From NCBI GenBank assembly GCA_029933995.1, contig JAOZNB010000033.1:1-12815 (forward strand): DNA of 12,815 bases, given 5' to 3'. The notes beneath the pieces are model-generated. The model ran no database searches, had not been told where the DNA came from, and was given only the letters and a program-made list of their open reading frames with translations. The translations under genes and the position numbers were made by a program. The stretch comes from Candidatus Moraniibacteriota bacterium (GTDB lineage: Bacteria; Patescibacteriota; Minisyncoccia; Moranbacterales; GCA-2747515). Positions 1-6,790 of this stretch are shown piece by piece. How positions within the stretch are numbered: the first letter of the stretch is position 1; the number at the start of each line of letters is the position of its first letter.

Positions 1-1346
1 TATGAACCTAGTCTCATTGATCCACCAAAATCTTTTTTCTTTAGTTTTTCTGTTTGTTCTGGTAGGATGTCTATTATTAAATTTTTTGCTTTATCATTAA
101 TTTCTGCGGTTTGAGCTCCCTTGATTCCAGCGACATTTCTAGCAAATTCCATAACAGCAATTTGCATTCCATAACAAAGTCCCAAATATGGTATTTTGTT
201 TTCACGACAATACCGTGCTACATTTATTTTTCCTTCAATTCCTCGTGAACCAAATCCACCTGGTACAACTATTCCATCATATTTTTTTAAATCTTTTAAT
301 TTATTAGCATCATTTTCATACACAGAGCTATCCAGCCATGCTAATTCTGGTTTACAACCATTAAAATATGATGCATGCTTAAGTGCCTCTATTACACTAA
401 TGTACGCATCTGAGAGCACAAAATCACCACTTTCAAAATATTTGCCAACAATTCCAATTTTGATTGTCTTGTCTGCATTATCTATTTTTTTAGTAAAGTT
501 TTCCCATTTACTGATATCACGTTTACGTGCTTTGAGACCTAGTTTTTTGAGTATAATATTACTTAAATTATCTTTTTCAAAATTAAGAGGTACATGATAA
601 ATACTATCTACATCTGGTGCACTTATCACACTATTTTTATCAACAGCACAGCTCATTGCAATTTTTTCTTTCCTTTTATCATCCATAGGCACCTCAGAAC
701 GAGCAACTATAATGTCAGCCTGTATGCCAGCACTATTTAATGTACGAGATGCATATTGTGTTGGTTTTGTTTTCATTTCTCCTACCTTGCTTGGAAATGG
801 CACATAACTCACCAAAACAAACAAAACATCATTAGGACGTTTAGTTTTTAACATTCTAGCAGCTTCTAAAAACAATAGACTCTGATATTCTCCAATTGTC
901 CCGCCAATTTCTGTGATAACCACCTCGGCATCTTCTTTTTTTGCTGCTTTTTCAAGTCGACTGATAACCTCCAATGGTATATGTGGTACAACTTCTACGC
1001 ATTTACCGTTATAACCACCTTTACGTTCTCTTTCAATAACAGTTTGGTATACACGTCCAGTTGTCATATAATTTGAGCTTGGTAATGTAGTTTTGAGAAA
1101 TCGTTCATAATTTCCCATATCCTGATCTGTTTCATCACCATCAGCAAGTACAAAAACTTCACCATGTTCTGTAGGATTCATTGTTCCTGCATCTACATTA
1201 ATATAAGGATCTACTTTCAAAGCAGTCACTGAAAAACCTCGTGATTGTATAATTTTGGCAATAGAAGATGTGGTTATCCCTTTTCCAACACCACTCATTA
1301 CTCCTCCAACTACAAATATATACTTCTTATTCTTCTTTTTTGCCAT
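1..1346 (-). CDS. pyrG: CTP synthase (glutamine hydrolysing), 3'-truncated by the window edge
   Basis: Makes CTP from UTP, ATP and glutamine, the last step of de novo cytidine nucleotide synthesis in the cytoplasm. I read the frame by hand: it opens at ATG 1346 and stays open for 448 codons to the left edge. The N-terminal synthetase domain has the P-loop-like GGVMSGVGKG (residues 14-23), DPYINVDAGTMNPTEHGE, DETDQDMGNYERF and KTKPTQ. The glutaminase domain has PGGFGSRG and PYLGLCYGMQ, whose Cys391 fits the glutaminase nucleophile. GGSMRLGS lies at the edge. The family is usually about 540 residues, so some 90 C-terminal residues, including the glutaminase His/Glu pair, lie outside the window. 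One oddity is that the nucleotide-contact tripeptide, DIE in E. coli, reads EYQ here (residues 153-155). No Shine-Dalgarno is visible. rplI lies upstream, separated by a long hairpin. Identity is very secure. Confidence 0.96.
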   Translation of the reverse strand, partial: MAKKKNKKYIFVVGGVMSGVGKGITTSSIAKIIQSRGFSVTALKVDPYINVDAGTMNPTEHGEVFVLADGDETDQDMGNYERFLKTTLPSSNYMTTGRVYQTVIERERKGGYNGKCVEVVPHIPLEVISRLEKAAKKEDAEVVITEIGGTIGEYQSLLFLEAARMLKTKRPNDVLFVLVSYVPFPSKVGEMKTKPTQYASRTLNSAGIQADIIVARSEVPMDDKRKEKIAMSCAVDKNSVISAPDVDSIYHVPLNFEKDNLSNIILKKLGLKARKRDISKWENFTKKIDNADKTIKIGIVGKYFESGDFVLSDAYISVIEALKHASYFNGCKPELAWLDSSVYENDANKLKDLKKYDGIVVPGGFGSRGIEGKINVARYCRENKIPYLGLCYGMQIAVMEFARNVAGIKGAQTAEINDKAKNLIIDILPEQTEKLKKKDFGGSMRLGS

Positions 1347-1363
1347 AATATTTTTTCTAATTA

Positions 1364-1369
1364 ATTATA
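1364..1369 (-). promoter_or_regulatory. Candidate -10 element (TATAAT) for pyrG
   Basis: A perfect TATAAT reads on the minus strand 17 bases before the pyrG ATG, just after the rplI-pyrG hairpin. No -35 hexamer is evident at 16-18 bases (AGTAGC at 17), and there is no TG extension. In such AT-rich sequence a chance match is quite possible. If real, the pyrG leader would be only about ten bases and the hairpin would belong to the upstream transcript. Confidence 0.3.
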
Positions 1370-1374
1370 TTTTA

Positions 1375-1424
1375 CAAAGGCAAAGAGCTACTTCCCCAAA
1401 AAGAAGCAACCCCTGGTGCCTTTG
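1375..1424 (-). promoter_or_regulatory. Long RNA hairpin in the rplI-pyrG gap (terminator or leader element)
   Basis: On the minus strand, 1424-1417 (CAAAGGCA) pairs with 1382-1375 (TGCCTTTG). After a two-base CC bulge (1416-1415), 1414-1403 pairs with 1394-1383. The total is 20 pairs closing an 8-base loop (TTTTTGGG). Four of the pairs are G.U (1413/1384, 1411/1386, 1409/1388, 1407/1390). These would be A.C mismatches in a plus-strand RNA, so the fold fits the direction of gene transcription. The 3' side continues TAAAATATAATT rather than a U-tract, so it is not a textbook intrinsic terminator. It could still end or stabilise the galU-rplI transcript, or form a pyrG leader. Confidence 0.6.
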
Positions 1425-1446
1425 GTCGTTAATTTATTTGTAAAAT

Positions 1447-1890
1447 TTATCCAGCTGAAATAGTCACGATTATACCTGCAGTTACACCACTTCCGTAATC
1501 AATTTTTACTTCTTGTATCGTTAATTCTTTGATAGGTGCATCAAGTAAAACATTTTTTGCATCAATTTCAATTTTGTGTTGTGTTGTGATAGCTTCAGCA
1601 ATATCCTTTCCTGTCACAGATCCAAACAATTTATTACCTTTTGCTTTTGATGTAATTATCACTTTCTTTTTATCAATCTTTGTTGCATCTTTTTGAATTT
1701 GTTTTATTTGCTGAGCACTTTCCTTTGCTTGTGCCGCACTTGTTCTATCAAGTTCTGCAATTGCCTTATCAGTTGCTGGCTTTGCAATCCCTCGAGGAAT
1801 TAAACTATTAAATGCAAATCCATCAGATGCATTTACGATATCTCCTTTTTTTCCCAATTTTTTATCATCTTGTAATAATATTACTTTCAT
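1447..1890 (-). CDS. rplI: 50S ribosomal protein bL9
   Basis: bL9 binds 23S rRNA near the base of the L1 stalk and helps maintain translational fidelity. The protein opens MKVILLQDDKKLGKKGDIV, the classic N-terminal rRNA-binding domain, and continues with SDGFAFNSLIPRGIA, which matches the L9 signature apart from Ser where Phe/Tyr is usual. A Lys/Gln-rich connecting helix (about residues 45-70) leads to a C-terminal domain with GNKLFGSVTGKDIAEAI. I chose ATG 1890 (147 residues, normal family length). The upstream in-frame ATG at 1908 adds only MYNNKS, which is not typical of the family, and overlaps the end of the upstream gene by 8 bases. From 1890 the gap to that gene is 10 bases, consistent with co-transcription from galU. 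No Shine-Dalgarno is visible. Confidence 0.95.
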   Translation of the reverse strand: MKVILLQDDKKLGKKGDIVNASDGFAFNSLIPRGIAKPATDKAIAELDRTSAAQAKESAQQIKQIQKDATKIDKKKVIITSKAKGNKLFGSVTGKDIAEAITTQHKIEIDAKNVLLDAPIKELTIQEVKIDYGSGVTAGIIVTISAG

Positions 1891-1900
1891 ACTTTTGTTA

Positions 1901-2575
1901 TTATACATTAGTTAATTTAGCGGTGCAAGATTCTTCATGAAATACGTGTACCATCGTAAAATACGCAGTAATTGCCTTGAAAAAATCAATATCATTCTCT
2001 GCCTTCTCACTATACGGCAAAACTATACATGTACGCAAGTTTTTATCAACTGCCTCGCTATACACAAAGAGTAAATCTTTTTCACGATATGTACGTGAAT
2101 TTACATTTTTACAAAATAATTTATCAGGCAAATGCTTAAATTCATCTGTTCCGCCAATATTATGAAATGCTTTTTGCTTTTTAATATTAATAAATCGCAA
2201 ACAAAAACTATCCGTGTAAGGCAATAATTGCATAGCATTAAGCACTGCACTACTACAATCAGTAGATTCCATATGTGACAAATCTGAAAAAATTTCATAC
2301 ATGATATCTGTTCGACGATTTGCTTGTCCTATATATGAATATGATTCTGATAGTTCTTTCTGTGCCCTTGCAACCGTTCGTTGTAATTTTATGCGGTCTC
2401 GCAAATATTTAAACATCTGATAATCACTCAAACGATAAATCACAAAGCCTATAATACCAGCAAATAGTAAAATAACTGCTTCAGTCTCATCCTCTGTAAA
2501 AATCCAAACACCTTTTTGAACCATAAATGGTGTTGCAACGATAGTAATAAATACTGCCAAATAAATAAAAAACAT
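1901..2575 (-). CDS. Unrecognised membrane protein: two TM segments, coiled coil, GAF-like C-terminal domain
   Basis: I cannot name this 224-residue protein. Two hydrophobic segments (about 1-19 and 33-48) flank a short acidic loop (FTEDETE). A charged helical stretch follows (about 53-95, rich in Arg, Lys, Gln and Glu) that looks like a coiled-coil linker. The rest (about 100-212) alternates strands and helices in a way that suggests a GAF- or PAS-type sensor fold (LLPYTDSFCLRFINI, then KNLRTCIVLPYSE). That is a weak fold-level impression without a diagnostic motif. Six cysteines occur in the soluble part (107, 125, 155, 173, 183 and 207, approximate). No kinase, cyclase or HTH output domain follows. 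It starts 9 bases after galU stops and ends 10 bases before rplI, so it probably sits in that operon. The topology implies a cytoplasmic C-terminal domain held at the membrane. Confidence 0.8.
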   Translation of the reverse strand: MFFIYLAVFITIVATPFMVQKGVWIFTEDETEAVILLFAGIIGFVIYRLSDYQMFKYLRDRIKLQRTVARAQKELSESYSYIGQANRRTDIMYEIFSDLSHMESTDCSSAVLNAMQLLPYTDSFCLRFINIKKQKAFHNIGGTDEFKHLPDKLFCKNVNSRTYREKDLLFVYSEAVDKNLRTCIVLPYSEKAENDIDFFKAITAYFTMVHVFHEESCTAKLTNV

Positions 2576-2584
2576 ACTTTTTTA

Positions 2585-3451
2585 TCAAGAATTAAGAGTT
2601 TTGATATATTTTGCAAGTTTATCTTTGATTTCTGGGTGTTTTAATCCCATTTGAATTGTTGCTTGCACAAATCCAAATTTATCCCCACAATCATATCTAT
2701 CTCCATTAACTTCATGACCATAAATCACCTTATCACTTTTTATCATGCGAACGAATGCATTGGCAAGTCGTATTTCTCCCTTATCATTTACGGATTCTTC
2801 AAGTTTATCAAAAACATCTGGAGTGATTACATATTTTCCCACAGCAACAAGATCTGATGGAGCATCTTGGGTTTTTGGTTTTTCTACAAATTCTTTAATT
2901 TCACAAGTACGTTCATCAACTGGAATTGGATCAACAACACCAAACCTATGAACATCCTCTTTATCAACTTTACAAAGAGCAATGACAGGATCAGAATACT
3001 TATCATACACATCTATTAGTTGCTTTAACGCTGGAACTTCACTATCAATTAAATCATCACCAAAAAGTACAGCGACAGATTCTCCAGGATGTATTAAATG
3101 TCTTGCACACAAAATTGCATGTCCATCACCTAATGGCTTAGGTTGTCTTACATAAGAAAATTTGGCAAGCTTAGCAACCTTTTTTACTTCTTTGAGCAAA
3201 TTTTGCTTATGTTTTTCTACAAGAGTTTGTTCTAGTTCAAAAGAAGTATCAAAATGATCTTCAATTGCACGTTTGCCACGTCCCGTTACAAAGATTATTT
3301 CTTCAATACCAGATGCGACAGCTTCTTCAACTAAGTGTTGAATTACTGGTTTATCCACAATTGGCAACATCTCTTTTGGTTGTGCCTTTGTGGCTGGTAA
3401 AAATCTTGTGCCAAACCCAGCTACTGGTAAAATTGCTTTTTTAATTTTCAT
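2585..3451 (-). CDS. galU: UTP--glucose-1-phosphate uridylyltransferase
   Basis: Makes UDP-glucose from UTP and glucose-1-phosphate for glycan and cell-envelope synthesis. The 288-residue protein has the GalU form of the nucleotidyltransferase fold. AGFGTRFLPATKAQPKEMLP lies at residues 11-30 (nucleotide binding, with the catalytic-type Arg and Lys). QPKPLGDGHAI is at about 103-113, GDD at 131-133 (metal site), FVEKP at about 188-192, GEIRLANAF near 225, and YDCGDKFGF near 253. Length is normal and the C-terminus complete. The stop is TGA, evidence for the standard code. The start ATG has no Shine-Dalgarno. A strong terminator lies upstream of it, so galU probably begins a new unit with the two-TM protein and rplI. 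RfbF-type enzymes are distant alternatives, but the motifs favour GalU. Confidence 0.95.
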   Translation of the reverse strand: MKIKKAILPVAGFGTRFLPATKAQPKEMLPIVDKPVIQHLVEEAVASGIEEIIFVTGRGKRAIEDHFDTSFELEQTLVEKHKQNLLKEVKKVAKLAKFSYVRQPKPLGDGHAILCARHLIHPGESVAVLFGDDLIDSEVPALKQLIDVYDKYSDPVIALCKVDKEDVHRFGVVDPIPVDERTCEIKEFVEKPKTQDAPSDLVAVGKYVITPDVFDKLEESVNDKGEIRLANAFVRMIKSDKVIYGHEVNGDRYDCGDKFGFVQATIQMGLKHPEIKDKLAKYIKTLNS

Positions 3452-3478
3452 AATAATAGTTATTTCAATAATCAGTTA

Positions 3479-3484
3479 CTTATA
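3479..3484 (-). promoter_or_regulatory. Candidate -10 element (TATAAG) for galU
   Basis: TATAAG, five of six to consensus, lies on the minus strand 27 bases before the galU ATG and downstream of the terminator at 3496-3532. A promoter is expected here because that terminator should stop upstream transcripts. No convincing -35 was found, as the expected region falls in the terminator stem. The call rests mostly on position. Confidence 0.35.
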
Positions 3485-3495
3485 CAGTTTATAAG

Positions 3496-3532
3496 AAAAA
3501 AGCAGTTTTGCATAGCATGCAAAACTGCTTTT
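3496..3532 (-). terminator. Strong intrinsic terminator after the first rmlA-like gene
   Basis: Perfect 16-bp inverted repeat: 3498-3513 pairs with 3517-3532 around a 3-base loop (3514-3516). In minus-strand RNA the stem AAAAGCAGTTTTGCAT is followed by a run of six U ending at 3496, then CUUAU. It sits 23 bases after the stop of the gene ending at 3555. On the plus strand only four T follow, so the main direction is minus. It separates the rmlA-like gene from galU. Confidence 0.92.
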
Positions 3533-3554
3533 AAAATAAAAACATGAAATTATT

Positions 3555-4379
3555 TCATGGTTCTTGGTTATCATAAAAAATTCTATTAAAAAATTCTTTC
3601 TTACTACATGGTGCTTCTCCTGCAATTGCATCAAGTAGCACTGGATAAAAATTTTCAACTAACTCATTCTTTCTTACAATTGTCGTTGCTTGTTCATAAG
3701 ATTTATGAGTTCCTGTATCTATCCAAACACTGTCATTGTCCAATGGGGTTGAATGTAGCTGACTTCGCCTCAAATATGTTCTGTGTGCATCTACAATTTC
3801 TAATTCACCTCGTTCAGAGGGTTTTAAATTTTCTGCAATTTTTACAACATTAGCATCACAGATATAAACACCAGGAACAGCTAAATTACTAACATGTCTT
3901 GTAGGCTTTTCAACAATATCTGTAATAATATCACCTCTTTTTATAACAACACCAAAATCTTCTGGGTTATCAACAATTTTTGTAAAAATATGTTCACCTC
4001 CATCAAAATAGCGAATTGCATTAGCTATTGCTTCAGTGTCACCAAAAATATTATCACCTAAAATTAGTGTAACATCATCATCACCAATAAATCCACGACC
4101 GATTATAAAGGCCTCTGGCAACCCTCGCGGATGCCTCTGTATACTTACAGTTAGCGTAACATCCAAAGGTCTTAGTATGGGTTCTAATAAAAGCATAAAT
4201 TGCCCAATATGTCCTGGTGCCACTATAATCAAAATGTCTTTTATGCCTGCAGTTAAAAGTACATTTAATGGATAAAAAATCATTTGCAAGCCTGCAACTG
4301 GTAACATCTGTTTAGAGATTGATTCTGTAAGTGGATATAAACGAGTTCCATTTCCGCCAGCTAGGATAATTCCTTTCAT
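3555..4379 (-). CDS. Sugar-1-phosphate nucleotidylyltransferase, RmlA-like (copy A)
   Basis: Family-level match to glucose-1-phosphate thymidylyltransferase (RmlA/RfbA), which makes dTDP-glucose, the first step to dTDP-rhamnose and related glycan sugars. The 274 residues open with MKGIILAGGNGTRLYPLT (Arg13) and ISKQMLP (Lys23). Next come PRGLPEAFIIG, LILGDNIF (Asp109, metal site), VEKP (Lys158), GELEIVD and VWIDTGTHKS (Asp221). All the usual catalytic and metal residues are present. Typical RmlA reads GLAQAF where this reads GLPEAF, so the exact sugar or nucleotide is unproven. The start is well supported by GGGAG at 4389-4393, nine bases before ATG. The stop is TGA. It has its own leader, an upstream terminator and a strong downstream terminator, so it is probably monocistronic. 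It is a diverged tandem paralogue of the next gene upstream. Confidence 0.88.
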   Translation of the reverse strand: MKGIILAGGNGTRLYPLTESISKQMLPVAGLQMIFYPLNVLLTAGIKDILIIVAPGHIGQFMLLLEPILRPLDVTLTVSIQRHPRGLPEAFIIGRGFIGDDDVTLILGDNIFGDTEAIANAIRYFDGGEHIFTKIVDNPEDFGVVIKRGDIITDIVEKPTRHVSNLAVPGVYICDANVVKIAENLKPSERGELEIVDAHRTYLRRSQLHSTPLDNDSVWIDTGTHKSYEQATTIVRKNELVENFYPVLLDAIAGEAPCSKKEFFNRIFYDNQEP

Positions 4380-4388
4380 GTCTTTTTT

Positions 4389-4393
4389 CTCCC
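4389..4393 (-). promoter_or_regulatory. Shine-Dalgarno for rmlA-like copy A
   Basis: GGGAG on the minus strand lies nine bases before ATG 4379. It is one of the few good Shine-Dalgarno sequences in the window and fixes this start. Most other genes here have A/T-only leaders. Confidence 0.8.
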
Positions 4394-4408
4394 ATTTGTT
4401 AAAATTGT

Positions 4409-4432
4409 ATACTAGTATGAATTATTATTCAT
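4409..4432. repeat. Overlapping palindromes in the copy A leader
   Basis: The perfect 10-base palindrome ATACTAGTAT (4409-4418) overlaps by two bases an inverted repeat with arms ATGAAT (4417-4422) and ATTCAT (4427-4432). They lie 30-53 bases before the start of the rmlA-like gene. On the minus strand they fall between a possible -35 (TTGATG, 4429-4434) and a TATACA/TACAAT -10 region (about 4403-4410). This arrangement would suit an operator, but AT-rich palindromes arise easily by chance. Confidence 0.3.
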
Positions 4433-4502
4433 CAAAAAAAGAACTGCATTCCTAGATTAGTACAAAAAAACATTTCATGCAACATATTGATATAATTACA
4501 AT

Positions 4503-4534
4503 AAAAAAATCACGCAATATGATTATTACGTGAT
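4503..4534 (-). terminator. Intrinsic terminator after the glyA-rmlA-like unit
   Basis: In minus-strand RNA, 4534-4525 pairs with 4518-4509 to give a 10-bp stem around a 6-base loop (4524-4519). One pair is a U.G wobble that would be an A.C mismatch on the other strand. A run of seven U (4509-4503) follows. It lies about 20 bases after the stop of the gene ending at 4554. It indicates that the glyA unit ends here and that the next gene needs its own promoter. Confidence 0.9.
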
Positions 4535-4553
4535 CAAAAAGTAACAAATTATT

Positions 4554-5363
4554 TTATTTTTTATACAACATATTTTTTGCCTGCATCTTAAAACGATCAC
4601 GCCCTTGTTCAACTGCAGACTGAATGATTGAATCAAAATTATCATACAATTTATGATCTCTCGCAAGATTACATGCATCAAGATATGCATCTGGCGTACC
4701 AGCATCAAGATAGGCTCCTTCTAATTTACTCAAATTTAATTCACCTTTTTGTAAATAAAAATTATGTAAATCAACAATTTCTAATTCACCTCTGCCTGAA
4801 GGCACTATTGTTTTTGATGCTGCAACTACAGTATTATCATAAATATAAGCACCTGTCACTGCAAGATTGCTCTCAGGATTTTCTGGTTTTTCAACAATAT
4901 TTGTAACAATATTATTTTTATCAACTGTGGCAACACCAAAACGCTCAGGATCTTTCACTTCTTTTGCAAATACATGGCCACCCTTGTCAAAGTTTTTAAT
5001 TGCAGTAGCAATTGTATCTGTATCTTCAAAAATATTATCACCTAAAATTAAAGTTACATTATCATCACCAATAAATCCTTCACCAATCGTAAAGGCCTCT
5101 GGGATACCTGAAGGTATCTCTTGTACACCAGACAAAATTCTTATACCTACATCACGAAACATTGGCTCCAGTAGATTAACAAATCGTCCACTATGTGGTG
5201 GTGATACAATAATTAAAATATCTTTTATACCCGCCTTAATCAAAATATTAAGTGGATAAAAAATCATGGGCACCTTATAAACAGGTAACATTTGTTTTGA
5301 TATTTGTGCAGTACATGGATACAAACGTGTTGCATTACCCCCTGCTAAGATGATTCCCTTCAT
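4554..5363 (-). CDS. Sugar-1-phosphate nucleotidylyltransferase, RmlA-like (copy B)
   Basis: Same family as the next gene downstream. A hand ungapped alignment gives 74 identities in the first 110 residues. Numbered from ATG 5363, the 269-residue protein keeps Arg13, Lys23 (ISKQMLPV), LGDNIF with Asp109, VEKP with Lys159 and GELEIVD. It differs at two family positions: GGNATRLYP has Ala where copy A has Gly11, and the metal-site loop reads AYLDAGT instead of VWIDTGT, losing the Trp. Asp220 is kept, so activity is likely, but substrate may differ from copy A. I prefer ATG 5363 because it matches the conserved MKGIILAGG start and has AAGG eight bases upstream. In-frame ATGs at 5381 and 5387 would add six or eight hydrophilic residues. 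It follows glyA closely and is probably co-transcribed with it. Confidence 0.87.
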   Translation of the reverse strand: MKGIILAGGNATRLYPCTAQISKQMLPVYKVPMIFYPLNILIKAGIKDILIIVSPPHSGRFVNLLEPMFRDVGIRILSGVQEIPSGIPEAFTIGEGFIGDDNVTLILGDNIFEDTDTIATAIKNFDKGGHVFAKEVKDPERFGVATVDKNNIVTNIVEKPENPESNLAVTGAYIYDNTVVAASKTIVPSGRGELEIVDLHNFYLQKGELNLSKLEGAYLDAGTPDAYLDACNLARDHKLYDNFDSIIQSAVEQGRDRFKMQAKNMLYKK

Positions 5364-5399
5364 TTCTTTTGCCTTGGTCATACTCATACAAAAATATTA

Positions 5400-6635
5400 T
5401 TATTTATAAAGTGGAAATTTTTTACACATTTGTGTAACTTCTTTTTTAATCTTTTTTAATTCTTTTTCATTATTAATGCTATCACATACATCATTTATCC
5501 ATTTTGCAATTTGTAACATATTTTCCTCATCCATGCCACGTGTTGTTGCTGCTGGCACACCGAGTCTTATACCACTGGGATCAAACGGTGAACGTGGATC
5601 ATCCGGTATCATATTTTTATTTAGTGTAATGCCTACAAAATCAAGTGCTGTTTCTACCTGCTTACCTGTCAGGTCCTTACTTTTTACAGTATCAATTAGC
5701 ATCATATGATTTTCGGTTTTACCAAAACAAATATAAAATCCATAACCTGCCAATGCACCTTCTAATACTTTTGCATTTGCTAAAATTTGAGTAGCATATA
5801 TTTTAAATGATGGTTTTAGTGCCTCACCAAACGCAACAGCTTTTGCTGCAATATTATTCATATGAGGACCTCCCTGAAATCCTGGAAATGCTGCCTTATC
5901 AATTGCTGCTGCATGCTTTGCTTTGCAAAGTATCATACCGCCTCGTGGACCCCTTAGAGTCTTGTGAGTTGTAGTTGTTACAACATCACAATAACGCATA
6001 GGATTTGGCACTACGCCTCCAGCCACTAATCCAGCAATATGTGCCATGTCCATCATCAAGATTGCGCCAATCTCATTTGCAATTTTACGAAATTTTGCAT
6101 AAGACAAACTACGTGAATAAGATGAAAAGCCAGCTAAAATCATTTTTGGTTTATGTTTCTTTGCCATCGCCATCAATTCATCATAATCAATAGTGCCATC
6201 TTCTTTTGTTTTGTATCGTACAAAATTATAAATTTGAGCTGAAAGCGTAACTGGATGACCGTGTGTTAAATGTCCACCATGTCCCAAATCCATACCTAAT
6301 ACCGTATCACCTGGCTCTAGTAGTGCACTATAAACAATCATATTTGCAGGAGCACCTGAATGAGGTTGTACATTTACATGTGCTGCTCCAAAAAGCTTTT
6401 TTGCCCTATCTATTGCCAACTGCTCAGCTTGATCAGTAAATTCTTGTCCACCATAATATCTCTTTCCAGGATAACCTTCAGAATATTTATTTGTCATTAC
6501 ACTACCCAGAGCATCAAGCACAGCTTCTGAAACATAATTTTCTGAAGCGATAAGCTCTAAACCTTCTTCTTGTCTTTTGATTTCTCCTTTAATTATCTTA
6601 TAAACCTGTTTATCTGCTTTTTGTAAGTTTTTCAT
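5400..6635 (-). CDS. glyA: Serine hydroxymethyltransferase
   Basis: PLP enzyme converting serine and tetrahydrofolate to glycine and 5,10-methylene-tetrahydrofolate, the main source of one-carbon units. The 411-residue protein shows ELIASENYVS near the start, YSEGYPGKRYYGG (51-63), NVQPHSGAPAN, DLGHGGHLTHGHP, MDMAHIAGLVAGG (about 195-207) and VVTTTTHKTLRGPRGG. In the last motif Lys225 fits the PLP-binding lysine. Length and C-terminus are normal for the family. It is the first gene of its unit, with an extended -10 promoter about 31 bases upstream and no Shine-Dalgarno. The rmlA-like copy B follows without a terminator. The pairing of glyA with a sugar nucleotidyltransferase is not an obvious pathway link and may be simple genome packing. 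Confidence 0.97.
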   Translation of the reverse strand: MKNLQKADKQVYKIIKGEIKRQEEGLELIASENYVSEAVLDALGSVMTNKYSEGYPGKRYYGGQEFTDQAEQLAIDRAKKLFGAAHVNVQPHSGAPANMIVYSALLEPGDTVLGMDLGHGGHLTHGHPVTLSAQIYNFVRYKTKEDGTIDYDELMAMAKKHKPKMILAGFSSYSRSLSYAKFRKIANEIGAILMMDMAHIAGLVAGGVVPNPMRYCDVVTTTTHKTLRGPRGGMILCKAKHAAAIDKAAFPGFQGGPHMNNIAAKAVAFGEALKPSFKIYATQILANAKVLEGALAGYGFYICFGKTENHMMLIDTVKSKDLTGKQVETALDFVGITLNKNMIPDDPRSPFDPSGIRLGVPAATTRGMDEENMLQIAKWINDVCDSINNEKELKKIKKEVTQMCKKFPLYK

Positions 6636-6665
6636 TTAAAAAAATATTAATATCATTACGCAAAT

Positions 6666-6674
6666 ATTATAACA
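6666..6674 (-). promoter_or_regulatory. Extended -10 promoter for glyA
   Basis: The minus strand reads TATGTTATAAT (6676-6666), a perfect TGnTATAAT extended -10. The -35 position has only a weak match (AATACA at 18 bases), as is usual for extended -10 promoters. Transcription would start near 6659, leaving a leader of about 24 bases with no Shine-Dalgarno. Confidence 0.7.
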
Positions 6675-6703
6675 TACAACATAATAAAATGTATTTTTGT
6701 GTC

Positions 6704-6732
6704 TTTACAGATACGGAAATATATGTTATAAC
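6704..6732 (+). promoter_or_regulatory. Sigma-70-type promoter for the plus-strand orphan gene
   Basis: TTTACA (6704-6709, five of six) is 17 bases from TATAAC (6727-6732, five of six). A TG at 6724-6725 makes it an extended -10 as well. The predicted start is near 6739, about 50 bases before the gene. It faces away from the glyA promoter; their -10 elements are about 60 bases apart. TTGCAC (6738) with CATTAT (6761) is a weaker alternative. Confidence 0.68.
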
Positions 6733-6790
6733 AAAGATTGCACTTTAATAAATAAATATACATTATAAACTCAACATATGAGGTTGCTCT

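Noticed and set aside
196..597. 133-residue plus-strand frame inside pyrG
   Set aside because: It lies entirely opposite the CTP synthase frame, which is well conserved over the same bases, and its translation has no protein-like features.
1..1346. Frameshift or pseudogene in pyrG
   Set aside because: The start at 1346 and the GGSMRLGS motif at the left edge are in the same frame, with conserved motifs throughout. The gene is only cut by the window.
2585..3557. UGA recoded as an amino acid (SR1/Gracilibacteria-type code)
   Set aside because: galU and rmlA-like copy A both end in TGA at the expected family length, and I saw no in-frame TGA inside the conserved proteins. The standard bacterial code fits.
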